DNA from: Janthinobacterium aquaticum
GTDB lineage: Bacteria > Pseudomonadota > Gammaproteobacteria > Burkholderiales > Burkholderiaceae_D
Assembly: GCF_009208565.1 (NCBI RefSeq)
Contig: NZ_WFLK01000003.1
Coordinates: 1-64,000 of the forward strand
Direction of reading: 5' to 3'
Length of the DNA: 64,000 nt
Shown here: positions 9,218 to 18,849 of the stretch, piece after piece
Layout of the letters: every line of letters starts with the position of its first letter
Position numbering within the stretch: position 1 is the stretch's first letter
Program-made: the position numbers and the translations under genes
The notes under the pieces: generated by a model
Database searches by the model: none
What the model saw: the letters and a program-made list of their open reading frames with translations, nothing else
Told to the model about the DNA's origin: nothing

Positions 9218-9805
9218 CTACGCTGCGCTTGCGTTCAAACTGAGTTCGAGCACCGCAGGCAGAAAAACTTCGGTTACCAGCAGCAAGCCCTGATGCCGCT
9301 GGTACAGGCAGCGCCTGGCGTAAAACAATGCCTGGTCGTCAATCACGCAGCCGTCTTGCGCCAGCGCCAGGCGCGCGCGCTGTACCAGCGGATGGCCGGC
9401 GCGCAGCCGCGCATAGCCCAGTTCGCCACGGCGCACCATGCGGTCGCCAAACAGGGTGGTGCCCAGCGAGCGCTCACCGAGTGCGGAAAACAGCGGCCAG
9501 TCGGTGGCGGTGGCCTGCATTGGCACCACCGTGTGGCCAAACACGGCCGGCCGGCCATCGCAGCGCAGCAGCACTTCGCGTTCCCAGACGCGCCCGGCGC
9601 GATGCAGGCCGATAATGGCGGCCTCGTCGCTCAGGCAGCGCGCCGTATGCTGGTGCAGGCACTGCACGCGAAAAGCCTGGCTATGGGCTTTCAGCTTGGC
9701 CGTCAGCGAACCGCCGCCGGTCAGCCAGTGGCGCAAGGCGGGCGGCGCATTGACGGCGTTGACATGCGCATGCCACTGCGCCTGGCGCAAGGAAGCCGGC
9801 CTCAC
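9218..9805 (-). CDS. ubiC: Chorismate--pyruvate lyase
   Basis: Converts chorismate to 4-hydroxybenzoate and pyruvate, the first committed step of ubiquinone synthesis in the cytoplasm. The UbiC pattern is clear: HWLTGGGSLTAKL near the N-terminus, WEREVLLRCDG with the conserved Arg, GHTVVPM, and near the C-terminus LLLVTEVFLP with the conserved Glu. The GTG at 9805 is preferred because it overlaps the upstream yqiA stop as GTGA. A TTG 27 bases further upstream has no better ribosome-binding site. About 195 residues, normal for the family. It sits in a chain of overlapping genes mpl-yqiA-ubiC. Confidence 0.9.
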   Translation of the reverse strand: MRPASLRQAQWHAHVNAVNAPPALRHWLTGGGSLTAKLKAHSQAFRVQCLHQHTARCLSDEAAIIGLHRAGRVWEREVLLRCDGRPAVFGHTVVPMQATATDWPLFSALGERSLGTTLFGDRMVRRGELGYARLRAGHPLVQRARLALAQDGCVIDDQALFYARRCLYQRHQGLLLVTEVFLPAVLELSLNASAA

Positions 9806-10386
9806 TTGCCGGCTTTCAGGTCGATGCCGCAAAACGCCAGCACCTGCGGCAAATAATCGGCAAATTCGCTGATGCCATGGTCGCTGCCGTCGATCACGAT
9901 CTGGCGCGCGCCCTGATAATGCGCCACCATGGTCCGATAGTCGAGCACTTCATCGCCGGTCGCAGCCAGCAACAGGTAACGCTGCGGCGCACTGATCTGC
10001 GGCACGGCAAACGCACGCAGCTCTTCTATATAGCTGCGCCTGAATTCAAACGGCTCATCGGAGTGAAACTGCGTGCTCACGCCCACATGCTGCTCCAGGT
10101 CGAGCAGCGGGACGATGGCCGGATTGAGCAGCACGGCGCGGCAGCCCAGCTGCTCGGCCAGCCAGGTAGCGTAATAGCCGCCCAGCGACGAGCCGATAAT
10201 CACCAGTTCCTGCGCCGGCACGCCGGCCACCAGTGACTGCGCCAGTTCGATGGCCAATTTGGGCGACGCCGGCAACTGCGGACAGCGCCAGGCGTCCTGC
10301 AATCCCAGCGCCTGCATCTGCGCGGCCAGCAGGCGCGACTTCATCGACTGCGGCGAGGAGCGAAAGCCATGCAGATACAAGATCAT
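9802..10386 (-). CDS. yqiA: YqiA/YcfP-family alpha/beta hydrolase (esterase)
   Basis: A small 194-residue alpha/beta hydrolase of the UPF0227 family. It begins with ILYLHGFRSSP. The nucleophile elbow is GSSLGG, an acidic residue lies in TGDEVLDY, and the catalytic His is in GSDHGISEF. E. coli YqiA is an esterase active on short acyl and palmitoyl-CoA esters; the physiological substrate is unclear. Its start overlaps the mpl stop (ATGA) and its stop overlaps the ubiC start, so it is translationally coupled on both sides. Confidence 0.88.
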   Translation of the reverse strand: MILYLHGFRSSPQSMKSRLLAAQMQALGLQDAWRCPQLPASPKLAIELAQSLVAGVPAQELVIIGSSLGGYYATWLAEQLGCRAVLLNPAIVPLLDLEQHVGVSTQFHSDEPFEFRRSYIEELRAFAVPQISAPQRYLLLAATGDEVLDYRTMVAHYQGARQIVIDGSDHGISEFADYLPQVLAFCGIDLKAGK

Positions 10387-11771
10387 CGGCCCAGCGCCTC
10401 CAGCAGCTTCTGGTGCACGCCGCCAAAGCCGCCATTGCTCATCACGATAATCTGATCACCGGGACGTGCCGCCTGCACGATGGCGGCAACCAGCGCATCG
10501 ATCTGCTCGAAGGCGCTGGCGCGCTGTCCCAGCGGCGCCAGCGCCTGGCCCAGGCTCCAGCCCAGCGCCTGTTCGCTGCCAAAGCCGAATACCAGGTCGG
10601 CGTCCTGCAGGCTGCCCGGCAAGGCGTCTTTCATGGCGCCCAGCTTCATGGTGTTCGAGCGCGGTTCGAGCACGGCCAGGATGCGCCCGGAGTTGGCGGT
10701 GGCCGCGCCGATTTTCTGGCGCAGGCCGCCCACCGTGGTGGCAATCGCCGTCGGGTGGTGGGCAAAATCGTCATACACGGTAATACCGTTGACCTCGCCG
10801 CGCACTTCCATGCGCCGCTTGACACTCTCGAACGAGGCCAGCGAGGCGCAGGCCTGCGCAATCGGCACGCCCACATGGCGCGCAGCAGCGATCGCTGCCA
10901 GCGCGTTGCTGCGATTGTGCTTGCCGGTCAATTGCCACTCGACCCGGCCTTCGACCTGGCCCTTGAACATTACGTCAAAGCTGCCGTCAGGCAGCTCCTG
11001 CAATTGCCAGTCGGCGTCCTGGCCAAAACTTTCCTGCTCGCTCCAGCAACCGCGCGCCAGCACGCGTTGCAGCGACGCCTCGTCGCCATTGACAATCAGG
11101 CGGCCGATGCCCGGCACGGTGCGCACCAGGTGGTGGAACTGGGTCTCGATCGCATGCAGATCGGGGAAGATATCGGCATGATCATATTCGAGGTTGTTCA
11201 TGACCGCCGTTTTGGCGTGGTAATGGACGAACTTGCTGCGCTTGTCGAAAAACGCCGTGTCGTATTCATCGGCTTCGATCACGAAGAAGTCCGATTCGGC
11301 GCTTTTACCGTCGATCTTGCCGCTCAGGCGCGCTGAAATGCCGAAATTGCGTGGCACGCCGCCGATCAGGAAGCCGGGCGCATAGCCGGCGTCTTCCAGT
11401 ATCCACGCCAGCATGGCCGAGGTGGTGGTCTTGCCATGCGTGCCGGCCACGGCCAGCACCCAGCGGTCGCGCAGGATATGCTCGCCGATCCACTGCGGAC
11501 CAGATACATAAGGCAGGCTGCGGTTGAGGATTTCTTCAACCAGCGGGTTGCCGCGCGAGACCACATTGCCGATCACATACAGATCCGGATTCAATTTTGT
11601 CTGCTCCGGATCAAAACCCTGGATCAGTTCTATCCCCTGCGCTTCGAGCTGGGTGCTCATCGGTGGATAAACGTTGGCATCGCAGCCGGTGACTTTATGG
11701 CCGGCCTCCTTGGCCAGGACGGCCAGGCCACCCATGAAGGTGCCGCAAATGCCGAGGATATGAATATGCAT
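10383..11771 (-). CDS. mpl: UDP-N-acetylmuramate:L-Ala-gamma-D-Glu-meso-DAP ligase
   Basis: Recycles murein tripeptide by ligating it to UDP-MurNAc in the cytoplasm. A Mur-ligase N-terminal domain opens with MHIHILGICGTFMGGLA. The ATP-binding loop is AVAGTHGKTTTSAML, the central domain includes FFVIEADEYDTAFFDKRSKF, and the C-terminal domain has VYDDFAHHPTAI. At 462 residues it has the usual length. The ATG at 11771 is chosen because homology starts there; an upstream in-frame extension to 11954 lacks Mur-ligase character. It heads the minus-strand group mpl-yqiA-ubiC. A region of about 100 bases separates it from the divergent gene at 11872. Confidence 0.94.
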   Translation of the reverse strand: MHIHILGICGTFMGGLAVLAKEAGHKVTGCDANVYPPMSTQLEAQGIELIQGFDPEQTKLNPDLYVIGNVVSRGNPLVEEILNRSLPYVSGPQWIGEHILRDRWVLAVAGTHGKTTTSAMLAWILEDAGYAPGFLIGGVPRNFGISARLSGKIDGKSAESDFFVIEADEYDTAFFDKRSKFVHYHAKTAVMNNLEYDHADIFPDLHAIETQFHHLVRTVPGIGRLIVNGDEASLQRVLARGCWSEQESFGQDADWQLQELPDGSFDVMFKGQVEGRVEWQLTGKHNRSNALAAIAAARHVGVPIAQACASLASFESVKRRMEVRGEVNGITVYDDFAHHPTAIATTVGGLRQKIGAATANSGRILAVLEPRSNTMKLGAMKDALPGSLQDADLVFGFGSEQALGWSLGQALAPLGQRASAFEQIDALVAAIVQAARPGDQIIVMSNGGFGGVHQKLLEALGR

Positions 11772-11871
11772 GTGATCTGGTTGAAAGGCGTGCAGTTGAG
11801 ATAAAAGAAAAACACAAGTGTGAGATTTTACCCGACGCCATGAATTTCCCGCTTCTAGTATTATCTGGCTC

Positions 11872-12510
11872 ATGATGAATGATGACCGCAGTGACAGCAT
11901 TGATGACACTGGGCAATTGCGCCTGGAAATTGCGGCAGCCGCCGCCCGCCTCATTGCGCAGGACGGCGCCGACTACGCAAGCGCCAAGCGCAAGGCGGCG
12001 CGCCAGATTCTGGGCGATAATGTCGGTCGGACCAATGTCTTGCCCGATAACGAACTGATCGAAGATGAGGTCAAGCGCTACAACGCCCTGTTCCTGTCCG
12101 ACACACAACCGGCCCGCCTGTTTCAGCTGCGCACGATTGCACTGCAACTGATGGAAGCGCTGCAACAGTTCCAGCCTTTGCTGAGCGGCCCTGTCCTGAA
12201 CGGCACGGCTGGCGCGCATGACGAGATTTACCTGCAGCTGTTTGCTGAAAGCGCGAAAGATATCCATATTTTCCTGCTCAATAAAAATATGGTGCTCGAC
12301 ATGTCGGAAACGGCGCATTTCAAGGGCGCCCGCTACGATGCGGTAGAAACGGCCAGTTTTTTATGGAAGAACGAAGGCGTCCATGCGGCCATGTATGAAC
12401 TCGATGACCGGCGCGGCGCATTGAAGGCGCGTGCCGACGGCAAGGCGCTGCGCACCGATATCGAAGGATTGCGCAAGTTGCTGTTTGACGATGCACTCAC
12501 GGAAAAATAG
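11872..12510 (+). CDS. Conserved hypothetical protein
   Basis: A soluble 212-residue protein with no signal peptide or membrane segment. It starts with an ATGATG pair. The N-terminal half is helical and Ala-rich (LEIAAAAARLIAQDGADY, KRKAARQILG). A mid segment reads GAHDEIYLQLFAESAKDIHIF and the C-terminal half contains VETASFLWKNEGVHAAMYEL. From memory, similar short proteins in Burkholderiales are sometimes labelled UDP-N-acetylmuramate--alanine ligase, but no Mur-ligase ATP loop is present, so that label would be wrong here. It is divergent from mpl and ends 15 bases before the TlpA-like gene, probably in one operon. Function unknown. Confidence 0.75.
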   Translation: MMNDDRSDSIDDTGQLRLEIAAAAARLIAQDGADYASAKRKAARQILGDNVGRTNVLPDNELIEDEVKRYNALFLSDTQPARLFQLRTIALQLMEALQQFQPLLSGPVLNGTAGAHDEIYLQLFAESAKDIHIFLLNKNMVLDMSETAHFKGARYDAVETASFLWKNEGVHAAMYELDDRRGALKARADGKALRTDIEGLRKLLFDDALTEK

Positions 12511-12525
12511 TAAAGAAAGAATGAC

Positions 12526-13077
12526 ATGACAAGAAAAGGTTTTATCGGCTGCGCCATTGTTGCGCTGCTGTTTGGTGCCATGGGCGTGTATGTGGGCATG
12601 CATAAGAAGACCGAGCCGGCTGCGCCCGTCACCACTACCATCGCGCCGGGCGCAACCGGTCCCGTGACGGAACTGTACGCGCTGTCGCTGCCGGACGCGG
12701 CCGGCACTACGCAGGCTTTGTCGCAATGGAAAGGCAAGAATCTGCTGGTCAACTTCTGGGCGCCATGGTGTCCGCCCTGCGTGCAGGAAATGCCGGAGCT
12801 GTCGGAAGTGCAAGGCGAGTTCGCTGCCAAAAACCTGCAGATCATCGGCGTCGGCATCGATTCGGCCAGCAATATTGCCACCTTTGCCAACAAGGTCAAG
12901 ATTGCCTACCCGGTCTATGTTTCCGGCATGAGCGGCACCGAACTATCGCGCCATTTCGGCAATGCCACTGGCGGCCTGCCCTTTACGGTGCTGATCGGCG
13001 CCGATGGCGAAGTCAAGAAGACCTATCTGGGACGCCTCAAATTTGATCAATTGCGCGCCGATCTGGCCAAATTGTAA
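12526..13077 (+). CDS. TlpA-family thiol:disulfide oxidoreductase
   Basis: A 183-residue membrane-anchored or secreted redoxin. One N-terminal hydrophobic segment (about residues 5-24) is followed by a thioredoxin-like fold. The active site WCPPC is at residues 81-85 within NFWAPWCPPC, and the cis-Pro loop is GGLPFTVLIGADG. TlpA/ResA-type proteins reduce disulfides in the periplasm, commonly in cytochrome c maturation. It follows the hypothetical gene at 11872 by 15 bases and precedes aroQ by 84 bases. Specific partners are not evident here. Confidence 0.88.
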   Translation: MTRKGFIGCAIVALLFGAMGVYVGMHKKTEPAAPVTTTIAPGATGPVTELYALSLPDAAGTTQALSQWKGKNLLVNFWAPWCPPCVQEMPELSEVQGEFAAKNLQIIGVGIDSASNIATFANKVKIAYPVYVSGMSGTELSRHFGNATGGLPFTVLIGADGEVKKTYLGRLKFDQLRADLAKL

Positions 13078-13161
13078 ATTACCAAAGCGTGCTTTTTTCT
13101 CTTGCCAATGCGTATCTTTGGCGGCAAAATGCGGAACTTTCGCTAAAACGGTCTTCCTTAC

Positions 13162-13599
13162 ATGGCAAAAAACCTGCTTCTCCTCAACGGCCCCAACCTG
13201 AATCTGCTGGGGACGCGGGAGCCTGAGGTCTACGGCGCCAGTACCCTGGCCGATATCGAACAGGCAGCAATGGCGCAAGCCATGGCGGCCGGCGCCGAAC
13301 TGGTTTGCTTCCAAAGCAACCATGAGGGAGCGCTGATCGACCGCATCCATGCCGCACGCACGGAAGGCATCGACGCCATCGTGATCAATCCCGGTGGCCT
13401 GACGCATACCAGTGTTGCTTTGCGCGACGCGCTGGCTGGCGTAGCGATACCATTTGTGGAAGTACATATCTCGAATATTTATCAAAGAGAAACGTTTAGG
13501 CATCACTCATTTCTCAGCGCGATCGCGCAGGGGACGATCTGCGGGCTGGGTATCGACGGATATCGGTTTGCCATCGACTTTGCACTTAAAACACGTTAA
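13162..13599 (+). CDS. aroQ: 3-dehydroquinate dehydratase, type II
   Basis: Catalyses dehydration of 3-dehydroquinate to 3-dehydroshikimate in the shikimate pathway. The 145-residue length is typical of the dodecameric type II enzyme. Diagnostic segments are [21 protein letters not shown], with the conserved Arg and Tyr of the active-site lid, then [27 protein letters not shown], and [11 protein letters not shown] with the catalytic His. It sits directly upstream of accB, an arrangement common in proteobacteria. Confidence 0.95.
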   Translation: MAKNLLLLNGPNLNLLGTREPEVYGASTLADIEQAAMAQAMAAGAELVCFQSNHEGALIDRIHAARTEGIDAIVINPGGLTHTSVALRDALAGVAIPFVEVHISNIYQRETFRHHSFLSAIAQGTICGLGIDGYRFAIDFALKTR

Positions 13600-13690
13600 T
13601 CTACGCGATCTGCACGCATTTAGCGCGGCGACGGATTTTTCGACCTCACCGCATCACTCATAAAACAAACTACATTCCTAGGGGTTTTAC

Positions 13691-14152
13691 ATGGATCTAC
13701 GAAAACTCAAGACCTTGATCGACCTGGTCGCCGAATCGGATATCGCAGAACTGGAAGTCACCGAAGGCGAAAGCAAGGTTCGCATCGTCAAATCGTCGGC
13801 CATGCCGCAAAACCAGATGGTCATGATGCAGCCGCAAGGCATGCAAGCCCAGTTCCAGCCAGCCGCCGCGCCAGCTGCTGCAGCCGCGCCTGCCGTGGTC
13901 GTGGCCGCCGAGCCAACCGGCTACGTGGTCAAGTCGCCGATGGTCGGCACCTTCTACCGCTCCTCCGCTCCGGGCAGCGCTGCCTTTGTTGAAGTGGGCT
14001 CGACAGTCAAGGAAGGCGACACCCTGTGCATTATCGAAGCGATGAAGCTGTTGAATGAAATCGACTCGGACAAAGCCGGTGTCGTGACCCAGATTCTGGT
14101 GGAAAACGGCCAACCGGTCGAATTCGGCCAACCGCTGTTCGTGATCGGTTAA
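13691..14152 (+). CDS. accB: Acetyl-CoA carboxylase biotin carboxyl carrier protein
   Basis: Carries biotin between biotin carboxylase (AccC) and the carboxyltransferase in malonyl-CoA synthesis. The protein has 153 residues. An N-terminal region ([16 protein letters not shown]) and an Ala/Pro-rich linker (about 58-73) lead to the C-terminal biotinyl domain with the biotinylation motif EAMKL, Lys119. PMVGTFYR and the thumb loop are also present. A strong hairpin separates it from accC downstream, which may set the AccB:AccC ratio. Confidence 0.96.
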   Translation: MDLRKLKTLIDLVAESDIAELEVTEGESKVRIVKSSAMPQNQMVMMQPQGMQAQFQPAAAPAAAAAPAVVVAAEPTGYVVKSPMVGTFYRSSAPGSAAFVEVGSTVKEGDTLCIIEAMKLLNEIDSDKAGVVTQILVENGQPVEFGQPLFVIG

Positions 14153-14162
14153 GATCGCTCCA

Positions 14163-14184
14163 ACACGGCCGGCAACGGCCGTGT
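14163..14184 (+). terminator. Hairpin between accB and accC (possible attenuator)
   Basis: A perfect 9-bp stem (ACACGGCCG/CGGCCGTGT) with a GCAA tetraloop is followed by CAGTTTT. It lies 11 bases after the accB stop and 67 bases before accC. The short T-tract suggests partial termination or an RNA stabiliser rather than a full stop, because accC should be transcribed with accB. Confidence 0.6.
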
Positions 14185-14251
14185 CAGTTTTACGCCCCTC
14201 ACACTTGTTGTTTCGCCGGCTAGCCGGCTCTCACAGACATACGAACCTACC

Positions 14252-15661
14252 ATGTTTGAAAAAATCCTGATTGCCAACCGTGGTGAAATCGCCCTCCGTA
14301 TTCAACGCGCCTGCCGCGAACTGGGCATCAAAACGGTTGTAGTCCATTCGGAAGCCGACAAGGACGCCAAATACGTCAAGCTGGCCGACGAATCCGTCTG
14401 CATCGGCCCTGCCCCATCGACCCTGAGCTATCTGAACATGCCGGCCATTATCAGCGCCGCTGAAGTGACCGATGCCCAGGCCATTCACCCTGGCTATGGT
14501 TTCCTGTCGGAAAACGCCGACTTCGCCGAGCGCGTGGAAAAATCGGGCTTTGTGTTTATCGGCCCGCGTTCCGAATCGATCCGCCTGATGGGCGACAAAG
14601 TATCGGCCAAGCAAACCATGATCAAGGCCGGCGTGCCTTGCGTGCCAGGCTCGGAAGGCGCATTGCCGGACGATCCGAAGATGATCGTGCAGATTGCCCG
14701 CAAAATTGGTTACCCGGTCATTATCAAGGCCGCTGGCGGCGGTGGCGGTCGCGGCATGCGCGTGGTGCATACTGAAGCGGCGCTGATCAATGCCGTGGCC
14801 ATGACCAAGACCGAAGCCGGTACCGCTTTCGGCAATCCCGAAGTGTATATGGAGAAGTACCTGGAAAATCCGCGTCACGTGGAAATCCAGATTCTTGCCG
14901 ACGAACACAAGAACGCCGTCTGGCTGGGCGAGCGCGACTGCTCGATGCAGCGCCGCCACCAGAAGGTAATCGAAGAGGCGCCAGCGCCAGGCATCCCGCG
15001 CAAGCTGATTGAAAAAATCGGCGACCGCTGCGCCGAAGCCTGCCGCAAGATCGGCTACCGCGGCGCCGGCACGTTCGAGTTCCTGTATGAAAACGGCGAG
15101 TTCTATTTCATTGAAATGAACACCCGCGTGCAGGTGGAGCATCCGGTCACCGAAATGATTACCGGCATCGACATCGTGCAGGAACAGATCCGCATCGCCG
15201 CCGGTGAAAAGCTGCGCTATCGCCAACGCGACGTGCTGCTGTCGGGCCATGCGGTCGAGTGCCGCATCAACGCCGAAGACCCGTTCAAATTCACGCCGTC
15301 GCCAGGCAAGATCGTTTCCTGGCACGTACCGGGCGGCCCAGGCATCCGCGTCGATTCGCACGCTTATGCCGGCTACTACGTCCCGCCGCACTACGACTCG
15401 ATGATCGGCAAAGTGATCGCTTACGGCGCTACGCGCGAACAGGCGATCCGCCGCATGCAGATCGCCCTGTCGGAAATGGTGGTCGAGGGTATCAGCACCA
15501 ATATCGCGCTGCACCGCGAACTGATGATCGATGCACGCTTTATCGAAGGCGGCACCAATATTCACTATCTGGAACAGAAGCTGGCCGATATGCCGGAGCT
15601 GGGCAAGAAATTGAATATTCCTAGCATCGGCGGCAAATCGGACGTCAAGGCTGACGCATGA
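14252..15661 (+). CDS. accC: Acetyl-CoA carboxylase, biotin carboxylase subunit
   Basis: ATP-dependent carboxylation of biotin on AccB. It opens with the invariant [14 protein letters not shown]. The glycine-rich ATP loop [12 protein letters not shown] is present, as are HVEIQ and [12 protein letters not shown]. The ATP-grasp catalytic [16 protein letters not shown] and the C-terminal biotin carboxylase domain ([12 protein letters not shown]) follow. At 469 residues it is slightly longer than E. coli AccC, owing to a short C-terminal tail. Its stop overlaps the prmA start (ATGA). Confidence 0.97.
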   Translation: MFEKILIANRGEIALRIQRACRELGIKTVVVHSEADKDAKYVKLADESVCIGPAPSTLSYLNMPAIISAAEVTDAQAIHPGYGFLSENADFAERVEKSGFVFIGPRSESIRLMGDKVSAKQTMIKAGVPCVPGSEGALPDDPKMIVQIARKIGYPVIIKAAGGGGGRGMRVVHTEAALINAVAMTKTEAGTAFGNPEVYMEKYLENPRHVEIQILADEHKNAVWLGERDCSMQRRHQKVIEEAPAPGIPRKLIEKIGDRCAEACRKIGYRGAGTFEFLYENGEFYFIEMNTRVQVEHPVTEMITGIDIVQEQIRIAAGEKLRYRQRDVLLSGHAVECRINAEDPFKFTPSPGKIVSWHVPGGPGIRVDSHAYAGYYVPPHYDSMIGKVIAYGATREQAIRRMQIALSEMVVEGISTNIALHRELMIDARFIEGGTNIHYLEQKLADMPELGKKLNIPSIGGKSDVKADA

Positions 15662-16593
15662 GCTGGACCGAAATCGTTATTGAAATCGCGCGCGAGCATG
15701 CCGAAGCACTGTCCGACGCGCTGATGGAAGCTGGCGCGCTGTCGGTCTCGGTGGAAGACGCCGACGAAGGCACGGACGCCGAACAGCCGCTGTTCGGCGA
15801 GCCGGGCATGGAGCCGAAAGAAGCCGCATGGGAGCGCAGCCGCGTGGTCGCGCTGACCGACGTCGACGCCGACCAGGCCGCCATCGTGGCCGCTGCCGCG
15901 CAAGCGATCGGCCAGGCTGCTGCGCCAGCGTTTGTCACGCGCGATGTGGCAGAGCAGGACTGGGTGCGTCTGACCCAGTCGCAATTTGCACCCATTCATA
16001 TCGGCAAGAATATCTGGGTGGTGCCAAGCTGGCACGAAGCACCAGACCCGGACGGTCTGATCCTGGAACTCGACCCGGGCCTGGCGTTCGGCACCGGCAG
16101 CCATCCGACCACGCGCCTGTGCATGGAATGGCTGGAAGCGCATCCGGCGCCCGGCAAGACCGTGCTCGACTACGGTTGCGGCTCCGGTATCCTGGCGATG
16201 GTGGCCAAGAAGCTGGGCGCGCAAACGGTGGCCGGTGTCGATATCGACCCGCAGGCCATCGAGTCGGCGCGCGACAATGCCGAGCGCAACCAGTGCGAGA
16301 TCGAATATTTCCTGCCTGATACCTTTGCCACCTCGGCCCATGCGACCGAACGCTTCGATATCGTGGTAGCCAATATCCTGTCGAGCCCTTTGAAGCTGAT
16401 GGCGCCGATGCTGTCGGGCCGCGTGGCCGAAGGCGGTGCGCTGATCCTGTCGGGCGTGCTGGCGCGCCAGGCTGAAGAAGTGGCAGCTGCCTACGCACCG
16501 TTTATTCAGCTGGGTGTCTGGGCCGAGCAAGATGGCTGGGTTGCCCTGCACGGCCGCCTGGGCGCAGCCAGCGCACCTGCGCCACGCGCTTAA
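15658..16593 (+). CDS. prmA: Ribosomal protein L11 methyltransferase
   Basis: S-adenosylmethionine-dependent N-methylation of ribosomal protein L11. The N-terminal substrate domain starts [18 protein letters not shown]. The linker [17 protein letters not shown] is a PrmA hallmark. The Rossmann methyltransferase motif I is [15 protein letters not shown], followed by [15 protein letters not shown] and the NPPY-like [10 protein letters not shown]. At 311 residues the length is as expected. It is translationally coupled to accC through a 4-base overlap and followed 17 bases later by the zinc-ribbon gene. Confidence 0.96.
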   Translation: MSWTEIVIEIAREHAEALSDALMEAGALSVSVEDADEGTDAEQPLFGEPGMEPKEAAWERSRVVALTDVDADQAAIVAAAAQAIGQAAAPAFVTRDVAEQDWVRLTQSQFAPIHIGKNIWVVPSWHEAPDPDGLILELDPGLAFGTGSHPTTRLCMEWLEAHPAPGKTVLDYGCGSGILAMVAKKLGAQTVAGVDIDPQAIESARDNAERNQCEIEYFLPDTFATSAHATERFDIVVANILSSPLKLMAPMLSGRVAEGGALILSGVLARQAEEVAAAYAPFIQLGVWAEQDGWVALHGRLGAASAPAPRA

Positions 16594-16610
16594 GGTGCAA
16601 TAGCACAGCA

Positions 16611-17858
16611 ATGGCACTCGCCACCAAATGCCCCCATTGCAACACGATATTTCGGGTCGCTGCTGACCAGTTGAAGTTGCGTGGGGGCATAGTGCGCTGT
16701 GGCACTTGCAAAGAAGTATTCGACGGTAACGCTGCACTGCTCGATCCGGCCGCAGCCTTGCTGCCAGCGGCCGGACCAGTCGCCACGCCGCTGCAAACGG
16801 CGGCAAAACCTACCCCTGCACTGATCGATTTGCCGCCACCGCCACCGCCCAGCACCGAGGAGGCGGTCTATTCGCTTGATTTCGACACCTCATTCGATCC
16901 CTTCGGCATTCTGCCCGAAACCACGCAGGCACAGGCCGCACCGGCGGCAGTAGCGCCCGTGGCTGCTCCCGAGCCGGTACCGGTCCAGGCGGACGAACTG
17001 GCGCTCGATCTCGACCTTGATGCAGAAACCGCGCTGCCGCTGCTGCCAGCGCCGTTCAAACGCCGCCAGGTCGATGAGGTGCCCGCCTTTGCCACCTATC
17101 TGCGCGACAACCGGCACGAGCCTCGATTGAACGCTGCTGGCCCCGCACCTGCTATGACGCCTGAACCGGCGGCAGTGCCGAAAGTCAGCCTGGACAAGCG
17201 AGAACCGAGCTTTGATGCCGTCACGGTCACGCCGGAGCCGGTTCCGGCGGCGATTGCTGCGCGTCAGGAACCCAGCTGGGAGCCGCAGCAAGCCGTCGAC
17301 AAGCCGACAACGGAAGCCACGCCTGAGCAAGACGCTCACGAGCCGGCGTTTGTCACCCAGGGCCGGCGCCGCGAACAAAGCGGCAAGGCGCTGCAGGTGG
17401 CGCTGGCCGCCGGTTCGGTTTTCCTGCTGCTGCTGGTGTTGCTTCAGATAATGACGACCTTTCGCAATCCGCTGGCGGCGCAGTTTCCTCAATTCAAACC
17501 GGCCTTGAGTGCGCTGTGCGGCCTGGCCGGCTGCAAGGTGGACTTGCCGGCGCAGATCGAAGCGCTGGCCATCGAGCAGGGAGAACTACAGACGCTGTCG
17601 CCACAGACCTTTTCGTATGTGTCGCTGCTGCGCAATCACAGCCGCAGCGTGCAGGCCTGGCCCAGCATCGAACTGACGCTCGACGACAGCGACGACAAGC
17701 CCGTGCTGCGTCGCGTGATCACGCCGCACGAATACCTGCCGGCAAAAATCGACGTGGCCAACGGCCTGGCGCCGCGCTCGGAACAGACCATCAAGGTCTA
17801 TTTCAAAAGCGAACAAGCCAGGGCAGCGGGCTACCATATCGCCATCTTTTACCCTTGA
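16611..17858 (+). CDS. Zinc-ribbon, DUF3426-type single-pass membrane protein
   Basis: A 415-residue protein with an MJ0042-type zinc ribbon at the N-terminus (CPHCNTIF at about 7-14 and CGTCKEVF at about 32-39, four Cys). A long Pro/Ala/Glu-rich linker spans about 45-255, one transmembrane helix lies near 264-286 (ALAAGSVFLLLLVLL), and the C-terminal DUF3426 domain ends YHIAIFYP. This architecture is widespread downstream of prmA in betaproteobacteria. The function is unknown; a cytoplasmic zinc-ribbon tethered to a periplasmic domain is the inferred topology. Confidence 0.85.
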   Translation: MALATKCPHCNTIFRVAADQLKLRGGIVRCGTCKEVFDGNAALLDPAAALLPAAGPVATPLQTAAKPTPALIDLPPPPPPSTEEAVYSLDFDTSFDPFGILPETTQAQAAPAAVAPVAAPEPVPVQADELALDLDLDAETALPLLPAPFKRRQVDEVPAFATYLRDNRHEPRLNAAGPAPAMTPEPAAVPKVSLDKREPSFDAVTVTPEPVPAAIAARQEPSWEPQQAVDKPTTEATPEQDAHEPAFVTQGRRREQSGKALQVALAAGSVFLLLLVLLQIMTTFRNPLAAQFPQFKPALSALCGLAGCKVDLPAQIEALAIEQGELQTLSPQTFSYVSLLRNHSRSVQAWPSIELTLDDSDDKPVLRRVITPHEYLPAKIDVANGLAPRSEQTIKVYFKSEQARAAGYHIAIFYP

Positions 17859-17869
17859 AAACACATAAA

Positions 17870-18808
17870 ATGAACAAAACATCGCTGATCTGCGGCTCAC
17901 TGGCCACCGACTCCATCATGCATTTTCCTGGCCGCTTTGGCGATTTGCTGCTGGCCGACCAGCTGCACAAGGTGAACGTGTCGTTCCTGGTGCCCACCAT
18001 GCGCACCGAATTTGGCGGCTGCTCGGGCAATATCGCCTACAGCCTGAAAATGCTGGGCGGCGACCCGCGCATCGTCGGCGTGATGGGCCAGGACAGCGCC
18101 GCCTACCTGGAGCGCCTGCAAAAGCTCGGCATCTCGACCGCCAATATCCTGATCAAGGCCGACAGCTACAACGCGCAGTGCTTTGTTACCGCCGACGCCG
18201 ACAACAACCAGATCAACGCCTTCCATCCGGGCGCCATGTCGTTTGCCCATGAGAATCCGATTGCCAACGCCGGCCCGGCCCGCGTGGCCATCATTTCACC
18301 CGATGGCGACCAGGGCATGCTCAAGCACGCCGCCGACCTGGCCGAACTGGGCATTCCCTTCATGTTCGATCCTGGCCAGCAACTGCCGCGCTTTGACGGC
18401 GAGCAATTGATCGACTTCATCGACAAGGCAACGTATGTGTCGGCCAACGACTACGAAATGGAAATGCTGATGGAGCGCACCGGTTTGAGCCTGGAAGATA
18501 TCGCCAGCCGCCTGGAAGCGCTGATCGTCACGCGCGGCGAAAAGGGTTCGGAAATCTACACCGGTGGCAAACGCATCGATATTCCGGTAGTCGAAGCGAA
18601 GGAAGTGCTGGACCCGACCGGCTGCGGCGACGCCTACCGTGCAGGCCTGCTGTTCGGCATCACCAACGACCTGGGCTGGGAAACCAGCGGCCGCCTGGCC
18701 AGCCTGCTGGGCGCCATCAAAATCGCCACCCAGGGTGCGCAAAACCACGTGTTTACGCCGGCAAGCATTGCCGACCAGTTCGAAGCGCAGTTCGGTTATC
18801 GTTATTGA
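17870..18808 (+). CDS. PfkB-family carbohydrate/nucleoside kinase
   Basis: A 312-residue ribokinase-fold kinase. The N-terminal glycine motif TEFGGCSGNIAYSLKMLGG binds the sugar. The C-terminal signature DPTGCGDAYRAGLLFG carries the catalytic Asp and the anion hole. ALIVTRGEKGSEIY forms part of the ATP site. Related betaproteobacterial proteins are often labelled adenosine kinase; the substrate cannot be assigned from sequence alone. The ATG at 17870 lies 11 bases after the previous stop, and the upstream in-frame extension overlaps the DUF3426 gene and lacks kinase sequence. Confidence 0.85.
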   Translation: MNKTSLICGSLATDSIMHFPGRFGDLLLADQLHKVNVSFLVPTMRTEFGGCSGNIAYSLKMLGGDPRIVGVMGQDSAAYLERLQKLGISTANILIKADSYNAQCFVTADADNNQINAFHPGAMSFAHENPIANAGPARVAIISPDGDQGMLKHAADLAELGIPFMFDPGQQLPRFDGEQLIDFIDKATYVSANDYEMEMLMERTGLSLEDIASRLEALIVTRGEKGSEIYTGGKRIDIPVVEAKEVLDPTGCGDAYRAGLLFGITNDLGWETSGRLASLLGAIKIATQGAQNHVFTPASIADQFEAQFGYRY

Positions 18809-18849
18809 TCCCGATCTGCACCTGATCATATCCAGTTAAGGCAAGCCAC

